Positions 1 to 11,960 of a DNA stretch of 64,000 nt are shown here, piece after piece (position 1 is the stretch's first letter; each line of letters begins with the position of its first letter). The stretch spans positions 248,996,187 to 249,060,186 of the forward strand of contig OX422214.1 in NCBI GenBank assembly GCA_949130495.1, written 5' to 3'. Origin of the DNA: Sambucus nigra. Taxonomy: Eukaryota; Streptophyta; Magnoliopsida; Dipsacales; Adoxaceae. The translations under genes were made by a program, and so were the position numbers. The notes under the pieces are model-generated. The model was not told the DNA's origin. It did not search any database and saw only the letters and a list, made by a program, of their open reading frames with translations.

Positions 1-1182
1 TTGTGCACTGTTGAGAATTGTAAATAATTAATTATTTATATTATTTTAGTAAATTGGGGTTATACGCGTATGCATTGAGGGCATAACGAATCTTGACAGT
101 CAATACTGCCAAGGAGTAGTGGATTGGGGGGTCCTTGTTTGGATTTCGCTCGTGAGATGTACCACGCACGAAACGCAGTGCAGTATTGAGAATTCGGAGA
201 AGTTTAGTCCTTTGCACTTAGATTCTAATAACTCATATACATATTTATATATATATATATTTCTGTCAATAACTAGAATATGAGAAATTCTAGTAAAAGT
301 ACATATTTTTGTATAGTTTATATGTTTAGTAAGTTGATGACGATTTGAGATTGGAAATAGTAGAAGTTGAGAAATAATTTAGATGGATTTTAAATGAGTA
401 TAAATTGGGAGTAATTTAGATTACTTTGCCTAGATAGATTTGTACAATTATTTGGAGATCATGTGCATACGTTTAGTGCGCGCTTTAGATAAGAGGTGAG
501 TCGGATTTTCTGGAGAGTGCGACTCCACTTTAATCATGTTATAATGCATTTATAATTATTATGCATTTTAATGCACTTGATAAAAATGTTTTCACACCTC
601 GGGCTCTGTCCCGTTTATATTTTCCCCTGCTATGTGTATATATTGTATTATTTTAGGTGTTCCTCCGCAAGGACGCCATTGATGATATCCATCTAGTGTA
701 TTCGTGGGGCTGTGGCAGTTGCGGACTGTTGCAGTATTTTGATATAGTCGATTCCTATCTTTTGTGTATCTAGATTAGGATTCAGTTTATATATCGGGTT
801 TATACCCAAGTGTTGTAGTGTAGCACTTTCATATTTTATTTCTCAGACTGTTGTATTGTCTGTGACCCGACAGCATATTCGGGTATTTTGTTTCGTACAT
901 TGTGTTGTACTCTTTGATTAGTCTCATTTATATCATATAAGAGTGTGTGTGTCTCTTATTATATATAGTTGTTATGTCGTGGGTTAGTTGTTGTATGGTT
1001 TGTTTCAGTAATGTAAGTAAATGTTTTTTTCATATTTTTTGACACCCTCTTTTTGTTGTAATGGTTTGTAAGTCGTGTTTATTTTAGAATCGTCAGTAGA
1101 TAATGAGAATGATCCACTTGAGATTCCTGATTATTTTAGTATAGGGATGGCCACCCGTTATTATTCTAAGCGGGGTGTCACA
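1..1182 (+). repeat. 3' part of a Ty3-type LTR (3' LTR or solo LTR), cut by window start
   Basis: The segment ends in GGGGTGTCACA at 1182, the same terminus as the LTRs at 14312, 41491, 48538 and 63743, but no primer-binding site follows, so it is a 3' LTR or a solo LTR. It shares with the LTR of 38456-41491 a block starting GGGCTCTGTCCCGTTT at 601, the AG|GTGTTCCTCCGCAAGGA region at 655-672, and a terminal block with GGATGGCCACCCGTTATT. A copy of an 80-bp hairpin module lies at 118-200. The 5' part of the LTR and any internal region lie outside the window. No coding sequence is seen. Confidence 0.8.
118..200 (+). repeat. ~80-bp hairpin module, copy d
   Basis: Contains GGTCCTTGTTTGGATTTCGC and CCACGCACGAAAC, matching three modules inside the non-coding element at 42826, 43196 and 43676. 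Its hairpin is the weakest of the four. It shows that the module also occurs in an LTR of a related family. Confidence 0.55.
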
Positions 1183-1189
1183 TTTATAA

Positions 1190-1275
1190 CACTTACAAAT
1201 TTTACAACGGTTTTGGACACTTACAAACATTGTAAGTGTTCATGACCATTGCAAAATTTGTGGGTTTATAAGTGA
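1190..1275. other. Long imperfect hairpin directly after the LTR end
   Basis: A perfect 10-bp stem with a 3-nt loop sits at 1217-1239 (ACACTTACAA / TTGTAAGTGT). Around it, ACTTACAAATTTTACAACGGT (from about 1193) pairs imperfectly with ACCATTGCAAAATTTGTGGG further right. It could be a very small foldback MITE or a small-RNA hairpin; no protein is encoded. Confidence 0.5.
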
Positions 1276-4200
1276 CAAAATCTAAAAGGGTTACATAAAC
1301 TCCCAAAAGTATAATGACACATTTCCCTACCTCACTATTTCGCTCGTCAAATTCCCCCCCCCCCCCCCCCCCCCCGTCGACTCTCCCTCCCAAAATAGGA
1401 AATCAAATTCGCACTCCAAAATCACAAAACGTTGAATTCAAAAATCTTAGATTGTTATTGGGTTTGTTGAGAGAAAAAAGTGTATTTACTCTCTCCACAA
1501 AATAACAAAATCATAAACCAACGAATATCTCATTTTCAAGGTCAGAACTGAGATTTAGTTTCCATTTTGTCGCTTTATTATGAGATTTTCATTTATGAAC
1601 TTGGTGGGCCAATCGGTTCCACATTTGTTTATGGTTTCGGTCAGATATTTATAGTTGGATTATTTCATTTGGGTTTTATATTTATTTGGAGTTGGGTTTA
1701 TTTTTGGAGATAGCATGGTGATGGATTTTAATTTGCATGAATGGTTATATTTATTGGATATCTTATGAAAAAAATTTAATATCTCGTATTTCTATCACAT
1801 GCTGAGAATGATAACTTATTTAGTGATGCCCGACGCAGTTTGGTCGCGGAGGCTAGCCATCTCACTTGCCAGAATGCGCGGGGTTTACAACATACTCTCT
1901 AGCTAGCATTGTTCTTTAGTACCACCACCAGTTTAAGAGCCATTTTAGGAATTGAACTTCTCTGATGGATATTGCCTCCAGAATTTTCCCTACCTCATTT
2001 TTCACTACCCTAGCCTTTTGTATGATTAGTGAAAATGTTGGGTCAACATGAAGTTGATGGCAAGTGATTCTGGTATTGATCTGGCCTAGTTTGCAGTTTA
2101 GATCCTTATCAATGCATTTTTGCCTTAGACAAACAGATATTTCTCGTTCATGACCAATCTAGCAAATAGAAACAGAATTAAAATCCATCACACTAAGGCC
2201 TTAAGACGGAGCTCATTCATCACTTTTGCCTTTCATCATCTTTCTAGACATTTCTTCTTAAGCATCACTCTTTTCTTTCACCTGAGTATATAAATAGGCA
2301 CAAAATATCAAACAATTAGACCAGCAAAAAACAAACCAAGCATAAAATCAGAAAAAGGTCATTTTAATTTGTAATTTCATATTTCTTCATTACACCTTTG
2401 GTGTCAAAGAGGTGCATATCACTTGTACTTATTGTAGTAGTGAGCTTAATTTTTTTATGCAAATGCTCTTACTTTGCCATCATTAAGCTATCCTCTGATA
2501 AGATAACTTCAAAATGTATCATGATATCCTCGTTATACCCCTTGTAGTCCGGCAAAAATTGAATTCAAGTATAAACTTTTCAACTAGTATATAGAAAATA
2601 TGATAAGAAATAAAGTAAGTATCCATTGGGTTGGAATTTGATACGTATGAGCTCCAACTTATCCATATTCCTTCACTACCACTGACTAGAACCATTGGTA
2701 TAACTGGCATGTACCTGCATCACAAAACCATGACTTGTTCTTTACTCGATCCACCCATATTATAATAAACATTATCGATATATTGGATGAAGAGGATTTA
2801 TATTATTGCTACTAACAACATCCTGGGACAAGCCAGTATTATCTTCTTGTACCACTAGTAGATGCTTCAACTAAATTTGTAATAGATGCCAACCATAAGA
2901 TGACCACTATTACACCTAATGGAAGAATAAGTTGACTGACCCTGACTTTTTATCCAATTTTCATATAGGACTCTTCAACTAAAAACCCTTTCTCTTTATT
3001 TTCTTAGACTTGTTCATGCAGTACCAAGAGCAGCATCATGCAGTACCAAGAGCAGAACTAACGAGTATTTTGATTAAATATTGGGCAAGTTGGGTCATAC
3101 TTAGAACAACCCTCGAAGGATCTATATTGTGTATCTACATTGTGCTTTATCTGGTAACTAAGTATGCTCCAGATGCCCTGCATAACCTCACTGTATGCAT
3201 ATGTTTTTAAGTTTAATATAGGAAAAGCCATCAAGAATAGCTTTTAATCTGTTTGAGACACAATAGGATTCCATTTCACTCGTCAAATTTGAAAGCCCTA
3301 AATTTTACATCCCTCGAACAGTAACATTTTTTTAAAATTGAAATTAGATTATTTCATGAGTGTTCAATTTCCTATCCATGTTGAATAGACTAGAGGGCAA
3401 TATGGATTATTAGTTTTCTTGTGGAACAATGAATACACTAGAGGGCACTATGTCTGTATTCTATCACATAATCTTATTAATCATGCAGCTGAACAAATGT
3501 GATGTATATGGCGTAGAGGTATTTCAACATAATCGAATCACCGACCACCCTCAAATTCCTTCTCACACAATTAGTCACATTATCCTCAAAGACCTCGACT
3601 ACGCAAAATAATTTTATGTTCCACAGTTAACACATGATTAATAATAGGAATGTATTATGGTTTCTCTGTACTCACAGTATTATGGTTCCATAACACATTA
3701 ATATTCAGTGACTGATTATGCTTATATGATGAAAATGAAGGGAAAGTGAGTGAATTATATAAAGGTTAGATTATATTAAAACCAAAATTACTTAGGTATA
3801 ATTTTAGTCACTAATTATATGTCGACAACGATTTTTTAGTTGCAAAGACAGTCGATATCACATTTGGTTCCCAAATTCCTAAATATAAAGACAAGGCATC
3901 AAACTATCCCGAATAAATGGTAACCCAAATTCGAATGGATTATGGATTAAAAATGTAAATATAATATTGAGTCATTTGATTAGTACATATGATAATAGTT
4001 CTAGCCTTGATCATAGTTTTCAACATTTTTAAACTAACTTCATAATATATGATAAAAATTAACAAATATAGATAAACAACTGGCAAATGGTGAATCAAAT
4101 CAAAAAATTGCAACGACTAAATCAATATGAGTCTATAGCCAATACTCTATGTGATTAAAATTGGGACTGTCTACAAAGTTGCCACACAATAAATACCCAC

Positions 4201-4999
4201 TCATCATTACCACGCAACAAAAATCAAGAAAAATTTGCCAAAAGAGTAAAATTACTAGTTGCTTCAATTCCTTATTGCATAAATCCATATTGCACTATAA
4301 TATTGAACCTTTCCCGAAATAATCCTGAAATAAGTAAAGGAAATCGTATAATTAACAAAAACCCGAAAACAAAAACCACAAAAAATAAAAACTTATTCTC
4401 TTCAAGAATAAGCTCAAACAATGAAGTGATCTTAAATAATTTTAAAGAAACTTTGAAAAGATGAGCATACCCTAAATTTTAAATTAAGTAAGAAAAATCT
4501 AGTACTAACACAAACAAGCCCTAGATGAGACTTAGCACTGGCAGAACATATAAAAATAACATATTTAATTAAGATTAGGTTAATTAATACAAACACAATA
4601 TGATAATAAACCCATCCCATTGAAAACCTCAGCACAAAAGGGACACATTAACTCAAGCCTCTATATTAAACAAATCTGCATAAACACATAATCAAAACTT
4701 TATTTCCTAACTAAAAAACACAAAAAAAGCATTAAACTGACCTTGAAAATGAGATTCCCAAGTCCCACGATGTTAATTTAATTAAATTAACCAAATTTTA
4801 TTATAGTTCTCACTTTTTATTAAAGTGTCACACTTCCCATTGTCAATCACCCTTTGACCCGTTTAAACTATCAGCCCCGACACATGACAAGGTTCCACAC
4901 ATGATACGACATAAATCGCCTCTGACCCGTTTAAACTTTTAGCGCCGACACATTTTGTCGCTACAAATTTTAATACTCGTTTTTATCTTAGGGATTAAT
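1276..4999. other. Unrecognised AT-rich intergenic DNA
   Basis: No open frame here has recognisable protein similarity. Visible structure is minor: a run of 22 C at 1354-1375; a 19-bp direct repeat CATGCAGTACCAAGAGCAG at about 3015 and 3037; an 18-bp inverted repeat, TCTCATTTTCAAGGTCAG at about 1530 and its complement near 4738; and two direct copies of TGACCCGTTTAAACT at about 4855 and 4923, each followed by a CCGACACA motif. The last pair resembles subterminal repeats of a decayed DNA transposon, but no element ends could be fixed. Confidence 0.6.
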
Positions 5000-5591
5000 T
5001 CATTAGAAATCGATTGGTAAAACTTCCTGGATCCCTCCTTCGCCATTTTATGGAGGTTCATTATTGATTTGTAGCTTTTTCAGGTCCTCCGGTGACCCTC
5101 CGGTCTTCTTCTCTGGTGAACTTTAGGTCTCCTGTTCTTGGTCGTTCATCCCTAAAACCTTTCATTTCTCCAAGTTAGATCCCAAAGTCAACTTAGTCAA
5201 CTGTTTAATTTGTTTGTGGGTTGTTTGAGAAAATCCTTAAGTGTTGGGTCTTCCTTTTAAGGCTCCAGAGGCTTTACCATTTAGCCGAGGAGTTTCTAAT
5301 TTTGAGAAAGATATGTTTTTCAGAGATTAGGAGGATAGAAGAAGAGAACGAGTGTAGACGTAGGGCCGACCTTGTCTGGGTACGACCCATTTCCCCAGTT
5401 CCATTAGATACAGTTTTACCATCACCCTCAGAGCCCTTCGGGTCATCCTATTATCTGTTTGACAGCTAGAGCCAGGAAGAAGTAATGGACATACGAGCAA
5501 GAGCGTCGTCTTCTTTTGGTGTTGGTACCTCTGGGAAAGATGACCCCTCAAGCCTTAACCCCCGAGAACGAGAAGAGGGAACAATTAACGC

Positions 5592-6175
5592 CGAAGTTGT
5601 CCATGTTACTGCTATGTCCCCCTTGAATTCGAAGCCATTTTTCCAGGTGGCCCTCCACACTTTGAGAATGATGAGGCCAACAGATATGGGGACGAGGGTA
5701 GTGGAGCCGAGGATGAAAATGAGAGTTCAAATTTTGAGGAAGAGGTCGATACTTCAACAGCCTCGGCTTATGTGCCATCTGCCAAGGATCGTGATCTCTT
5801 ATTATGGATACATTCCTTTGATGTAAATACCAACGTGATTATGAGGATCCCAGGTGAAGATGAGAAGGTCTTCCAGGGGAGAGAGGGAGAAGTCATCGTG
5901 TATGAGCAGATGTTCAGGGTCGGAGTCAGTTTCCCTCTTCATCCTGCCATAGTTGGCATGCTCTCTTCTCTTGGGGTTACTCCTACCCAACATCCTCCTA
6001 GAGGATCATCATCGACTACATCTCCCTTTGGAAGAACACATTTACTGATGAGCCATCGGCTGAACTGTTACTGGCTTGTTACAACATAACCTCCTCATCC
6101 AAGCAACCTGGATACTTCCATCTGGGGGCTAGGAGATCAGACAAGAAACTCCTTCAAGTTGCACAAACTTTATTT
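5592..6175 (+). pseudogene. Frameshifted plant gag-like / Transposase_28-like fragment
   Basis: One frame is open from about 5592 to 5999. It encodes an acidic linker (EDENESSNFEEEVD) followed by a segment with EGEVIVYEQMFRVGVSFPLH and LGVTPTQ. That layout is typical of the plant family annotated as putative gypsy-type transposase (Transposase_28-like), found at the start of gag-like proteins of large plant retroelements. After the family's usual LGL-P-Q stretch the frame is lost; the continuation (IIIDYISLWKNTFTDEP, then GYFHLGARR) is in another frame from 6002, so one single-base indel lies near 5990-6003. No start, zinc knuckle, protease or RT follows. It is a dead fragment. The family assignment comes from motif memory and is moderately secure. 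Confidence 0.6.
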
Positions 6176-6964
6176 GTATCTTTAAACATACAATTATTTT
6201 TAGATGTGAAGTTTTTTTATTTAGCTGTTATCTATTGTCACACCTTATTGAAATGAAAAAATACGCAGGCATCATGCGTAAAAGAGTCATAAAAATTAAC
6301 AACTTATGTCTATAAATCAACGATAATATAGCTGATTAGAGGGATAAGCCATCATTCTTTGAAGAAAACAATATAGATCTATGTCCCCAAGTTTGAATAT
6401 TAAGATTACATTGTCCCCTTCTCATCACATTTCGTAGGTGAGATCCGGAAGAGGGCAAAGAAATTTATATATATATATATTGAGTGAGAGAGAGAGAGAG
6501 ATGAATCATATATAAATAGATGAGTGAAATAAAAAGATTTGCAAGCAAACCATAAACCCACCTCTCGATATCGATGGTTTTGTTATCGTCATAAAGAAAT
6601 TTAAAGGAGAGCTTCATATTCTGATTCGGTGTTGCCACCAGTGCGTTGACACGTACATGAAGACTTTTCTAATTAACAAAAAAAGTCACGAAGTATGAAG
6701 GGAAAAAATCAGTCATTGTATTTGTAACAAAAAATAAAGAAAAAATAGGAGTAAGAAGGTACTAAAAAAACACAATGGTATCCCGAAATCATAAGATAAA
6801 AGAGTGAAGACGATGAACGATGAATGAACAACGAAAGATGCAGAACAATTGGAGGGGGGGAGATGGGTAGATATGCACATAGGTCGGGTGCCGGTCGTAG
6901 ATTTGAGTGATTTCTGTATAAATTGTTTCCACGGTATTGTTCGATTTTGGGCATGTTGGAGATA

Positions 6965-6965
<1 letters not shown>
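6176..6965. other. Non-coding stretch with short microsatellites
   Basis: AT-rich DNA with (TA)n at about 6466-6480 followed by (GA)n at 6482-6501. No coding or RNA gene is seen; the open frames on the minus strand here only translate the adjacent CA/TG microsatellite. Confidence 0.6.
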
Positions 6966-7012
<47 letters not shown>

Positions 7013-7040
7013 GTGTGTGTGTGTACACACACACACACAC
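6966..7040. repeat. (TG)n - (TA)3 - (GT)n - (AC)n microsatellite
   Basis: TG repeats run from 6966 to about 7004, then ATATAT, then GT repeats to 7024 and AC repeats to 7040. The last 30 bases form an inverted repeat (GTGTGT..ACACAC) that can fold back on itself. Confidence 0.95.
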
Positions 7041-9550
7041 TACCGGATGATCGTGCCTAAAGTCACGACTGTAATTTTTGAAAATAACTTTCATGTTTGT
7101 CAATATACTAAGCTAGCTTGCTTTTCAAATTAATATCAAAGGTAGTTTCTTTTCAAAACCTAACCTTGAACTTTTAGTAATTACGTATACTTAGTCATGT
7201 AATACTATCCAAAATATAAAATTATGGGAAATTATCAGGCGTATAAAATTTTTGAATTATAGTGCGAAATAATTTTGTTCTTTTAATACTATTCTTATGC
7301 ACAAAAAATTCAAATACTATACATGAATTCTTGTGTTTATATCATTACTTTTTTGTACCTTTGCAGTTTCCACTATGGCTATAGGTACTATTAATTATTA
7401 CACTGTGCCATCAAAATTTCCACACATAAATTACACAAACCTAAATCTATAGTGTATTTATACACAACTAAACCTACTAGATATGATCAAAGTGTATTTT
7501 GTTGTGTCCAACACTTTGAAATACAAATATGTCTCGTTTGGTTAGTGATAAAATTGGATGGAATCTGATTCCACTGGTCGATTCCTAGGAAAGTGCAAGA
7601 TTATATTGTTCGGTTTGAGGTTAAGTTAGATGGGAATGAAGGTCCCAATAGAATTATTTACCAAATTGGTAGGAAAGTAGATAAGATAAAAATTCATCAA
7701 TATAGGTGAGATTTTAACTTTCCCGCGGGAATCCTTAAAAATATATTTTTTCAAAAACAAAAAACTCCTCTAACAAGCATATAAAATTACGAAGGTTTCC
7801 TTCAAAATAGTCTCGCCACTATACCTACGTTATTTACTACGAATTGCCTAGGCTGGTAACAAAACCTTTTTTTTAATCAGTAGCTCATGCGAAACGTTGA
7901 AAACATTCATTATATGAATATGATTGAAATATTATATGACATTGCCATTTCATATGTATAAAGACATTTTGAATTATATAACTTTATTTGTGATTTAACA
8001 AGCATTAACGTTGACTATAGCCTCTTGTACATACATATGATTTATGTATTGCATTAAAAATATATTATGCTTAATATTGTGGCACTTTTAGACTCTATAT
8101 TATTTGTGTATAAAATATATTCATTCATATGTGACATGAATGCGACTCATAATTTTGACACGAACACGATATATAATTTTGACAGGAATACGATACAACA
8201 CAACTTCGTATCAAAATTATGAACAAGTTATATGGTTGTGTTTTAATATAATGAATATTTATTTTTTTATATAGTTTTTTGGGGTTTAGTCTCATATCTA
8301 ATATTTTGTTGGTCTCTCATCCCATGTATTTTTTAAATAGTATTAAATCTCATAACCACCCAAAACCACTCTGAACCATCTTGTAACAACCTCTAACAGT
8401 TCCTTCTCTTTTTCGCAGAGATTGAGACTTATCTCATATTTATTATAACATGGCCAAAACCTAAAAAATAAAAAATGGGAGTGGCTACAAACAAACTTTA
8501 CAAAGGAGACTTGATATTATGTTTTATATTAATTTATACAAACAAGATTTACAAAAGGGTATTGTTGGTATTTAATTCATTTTTCTATGTCATTTTTCAT
8601 GTATAAACCAAACACAAAATTTTATTTCTAGGTCACTTGTCAACCAAACGAGGCGAAAGGATTTCAATTTTCAGTAAAATATTTCTCAATAATCACTTTC
8701 CCGACAATCACAATCCACCCAAAATATTGCCACGAACCAAACGGATACTTAAAAAAATTAGTGGGGTAATATCCACACAAATAAACCAAAGGTAATATAA
8801 TAAAAAAATATAACCATCTTTATTAAAAAAAATAGGAATATTATTATAATATACTATACTTAAGTGTATGTCATGTCATGTCATGTCAAAATCATAACTT
8901 AATTTAATCGTGACATGTAAGGTGTTCATGTTTTTATCCGTTTTTTCCAAAATTTAAATGGTTGACAATCAGGAATCGTGTTAGTCAATTTTTATCATGT
9001 TTTTAAAGTATCGTGTTCATGTGAAGTAAAAATACAAATTCGTGAGACGTCTCCATATTTTTATAGGTATTATTTTTTTAAGTATTATGTGCCTAAAACG
9101 TGCTAAAATTAATTATAGGTTTCAGAGAAAGACAACCAAATTAATATAAAGGGGTCATTTTACATTTTTTCAAGAATAAATGTTTAATTATTAGATGGAA
9201 TTTGAGTTATTTAAAAAAAATGAAGTTTACAGACTTCAATCTTCAAAAGGAAAAGAAACTGCGCATTGTTGATAATAATACCAAAATTATAAATGGTCCG
9301 ACTCAGTGGAACTTTATTAGGATCTACAAATGACAATTACAAGCAATGTATATCAGGAATCCCTTCCAAATTCACTTCTATCGTTGTCCATCACTTTTAT
9401 CGAGTTATTTCATCGCTGTCATATTAAGGATATTCCACGTGTCAACATCAACTCAATGTCAGCTATATTGAACCAAAAACAGTTGTGCAAGATTAGACTT
9501 CTTTCATGGCATAACATATGTGCATGGAAGAACTATTCTTTTGGATAAAC
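7041..9550. other. Unrecognised AT-rich DNA with decayed MITE-like termini
   Basis: No gene is seen. Three places carry a CGTTTGGTT-type end: about 7533 (+), about 8645 (as CCAACCAAACGAGG) and about 8735 (as GAACCAAACGG, complement). Such ends are common at borders of small plant DNA elements, so one or more old elements may lie between 7520 and 8750, but I could not pair termini or find target duplications. Short ATGTC tandem copies occur at about 8870-8886, and repeats of CACGA and TTTTGACA at about 8150-8220. Confidence 0.4.
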
Positions 9551-9619
9551 TCAGTCAGTCAGCAAACAGTTTTGTAACTGTTGGGGATTCTCCATATCTC
9601 TTGGTTATTTGAATATTTA

Positions 9620-9805
9620 TTTTCATGTATAAATAAATCATACCACTGCTCTGCTTCTGTATAACAATGAAAAGAAATACAATATAGTATCCTTGTTTCA
9701 TCTACTGTAATCTTTTCATGTAGAAATAAATCATACCACTGCTTCCATAAAACTATGAAAAGAAATAAAATATAGTTTCCTTGTTTCATCTACAGTAATC
9801 TTTTA
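9620..9805. repeat. 93-bp tandem duplication, possible copia LTR remnant
   Basis: AAATAAATCATACCACTGCT occurs at 9631 and again at 9724; both units end in CCTTGTTTCATCTAC.GTAATC. The order of a TATAAATA-like box, an ACAATGAAAAG stretch and CTTGTTTCATCTA resembles the R/U5 part of small plant Ty1/copia LTRs, but TG..CA ends and a primer site were not found, so that identification is tentative. Confidence 0.6.
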
Positions 9806-10036
9806 TTTCTATCAGTTTAGCGGAAAAAAAAAAGTTGATGAATTTCATAGAGAGGATTAAAATGGAATACTATGCCCCTTTGAACAATTCTCAAACATGA
9901 AAACCAACTAAAAGAAAAGGCCAATCAGTATGAGACTGCTATCCGGGGAAAAATACATGCCTATTTGAAATAACCCATATATGAATCATCATTTATGAAT
10001 GAGAACCCCAAATATGAAATTAACGCAAAAAAATGC

Positions 10037-10508
10037 AAAACATATAATAAAATAAGGATTTATTATATATAAGTCCCGTATTATTAAAGTTTCATAAATT
10101 AAGTCCCATTGACTATTGAACAAATAAATAAGTCATATTCCTAATCGTTTGGGATTTTTTTCATAATTATAACCTTTTTAAAACTAAAAATCCGTAACTT
10201 CTTTGGGGATGTTACATAAGTGGTTGAACTTTATTTTTAATTTTCAAATGATCATAACTTTTTATTGACAAATCCGTTTTTCGCAAAATTAATATTTTTG
10301 AAATCTCCTCGCCAAGATCTATCAAACAAGATCCATGAACCCTATAAAATTTCAAAGAAAACAAATTGCACAGACTGTAAACTTTACTGTATGCACTAAA
10401 AATAAAATCGTTTTACATTTACGATATTTTCACAAACAATGATATTTTTTGTGTTGAAATCATTTTATATCTGTGACATTTTCACAAACAGTAATATTTA
10501 TTGTGTTG

Positions 10509-10510
<2 letters not shown>
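10037..10510 (+). repeat. Left inverted repeat of the outer element
   Basis: Shares with the complement of 49615-50034, in the same order: AGTCCCAT, TCCGTAACTTC, GTTACATAAGTGGTTG, CAAATGATCATAACTTTT, AGATCTATCAAACAAGAT, TATAAAATTTCAAAGAAAA and the CATTTTCACAAACAGTAA block. Roughly three quarters of bases agree by eye. The outer limit is approximate. Confidence 0.7.

Positions 10511-10550
<40 letters not shown>
10509..10550. repeat. (AT)n(AG)n microsatellite
   Basis: AT repeats to about 10535 then AG repeats to 10550, at the position in the ~370-bp unit where other copies also carry (TA)n. Confidence 0.95.
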
Positions 10551-10551
<1 letters not shown>

Positions 10552-10653
10552 AGACATCCATTTTTACTTTAACCCATTTAATCGCTCAAATACTCATTTA
10601 TTCAAAATTCTCTAATTTATCAAGGTCCGCACCAGCGACACCCCATGCCACCC

Positions 10654-10812
10654 TGAAGCTTTTCCCAACTTCTTCAATTTCTTCAATACGTCATAGACCA
10701 AGTGGGATCGTGATAAAATAAAATCCCCCTATGACATATTACAAACACAGTTTTGTTCACGGAATTAAGTCAAAACAATACAGGGACTCAATTGGAAATT
10801 TTTGTCCTTACA
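10654..10812 (-). repeat. 3' LTR of the gag-only element
   Basis: 159 bp matching 35466-35625 and 36724-36883. Preceded by the target duplication CACCC (10649-10653) and followed by the polypurine tract. Confidence 0.85.
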
Positions 10813-10825
10813 AATGTCCCCCTTT
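10813..10825 (-). other. Polypurine tract of the gag-only element
   Basis: Reads AAAGGGGGACATT on the minus strand, directly against the TG start of the LTR; it would prime plus-strand DNA synthesis. Confidence 0.75.
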
Positions 10826-11282
10826 GACTATTCCGGGACAAAACTAAACCAGTGAAATTCCTAAGTCGAGCCGTCAAGCTGTATGATGCCTAAATCCCAT
10901 CCCATAAACCCAAAGTCAAAAATTACAGGACATGGGCTAATATATGTAGCACCGGCAAGCATGAACTGTCTGAATGTGATGTAGACTTGAAATCTCGAAT
11001 CGCTGAAGCATATAAACAAATACCCAGTGAAGTATGGTGGAACAAATGAAACCGATATATATATATTCATATGATACCAATTTTACAATAGATACCAATA
11101 TGAATAAACTCTGAAAAATCATTTGTTAAACAATTGAGCAACAAAATGATACCAATATGTACTACCAATTTGTAAAATATGTAAACAAAAACAGGCTCAA
11201 CAAATCTCCACCTACATCACATACATCTCTCCCCCTTTTTGTCTAGAATAGACAATCCGGTGAAAAGAAAAAACAATCAACA
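10826..11282 (-). other. Gag-only element, 3' internal non-coding part
   Basis: No RT, integrase or protease motif could be read in either strand. A second purine-rich run, AAAAAGGGGGAGAG on the minus strand at about 11227-11240, recalls the multiple polypurine tracts of Sirevirus-type elements. Ends at the CAACA target duplication (11278-11282) of the Ty3 insertion. Confidence 0.6.
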
Positions 11283-11960
11283 TGTAATACCCCGTATTTT
11301 TATGCTATATTAATTTGGGGATTTATTAAATTTAATGTGAGTGAATTATTTAATAAAAATCCGGAAATTAATTATGTTATAATTATTAACGTGACGAGAG
11401 TTAGTAATTATGGGAAATTTGTTGAATATTACTAATGAGAAAAGTAATATATTATATTGGTTATATTGAATGTCATGAGTGAGTTAAATGACAATTTTGG
11501 AAATTTAAGTCGGGACGTGCTCGTGTCGCGTCGGGACTAAATTTTGATAAATAAAAAAAAGTGAATATTTTATAAGTTGCCCGTATGGTCGTTTTGAGTG
11601 CGCCAACGCGTTCGTAAGGGTCGAGATAGTCATAAAAGTGTACCCGGGGGTGTAGTTTGGGTCTCGGGGTGTTTTTAGGCCTAATTAGTAACCCGGGAGA
11701 GCATTGTGGTCATTTCACATTTTTGGGTAATTAAACCCACGAAAATTAGAGGGGCTATATCTGATATTGAGATTGTCACCTAGGGTTAGAATACCCAAAA
11801 CCTAGAACGGCCATTGGAGAAGAGAGGAGAGAGCTCTCAAGCAATTCCAAGGCTCAAAACTCAACGATTTGCACCGCCGCCACCACCAACGCGTAGATCG
11901 CGAGACGGGGAACGTAACCACACCAAAATCAGCCTCAATCCAGACTTCTGAAAATTCCAG

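Noticed and set aside
1314..1505. Frame through the poly-C run
   Set aside because: Low complexity, with another frame open on the opposite strand, as expected by chance.
6709..7103. Overlapping ~105-codon minus-strand frames with His/Thr runs
   Set aside because: They are translations of the TG/CA microsatellite in several frames.
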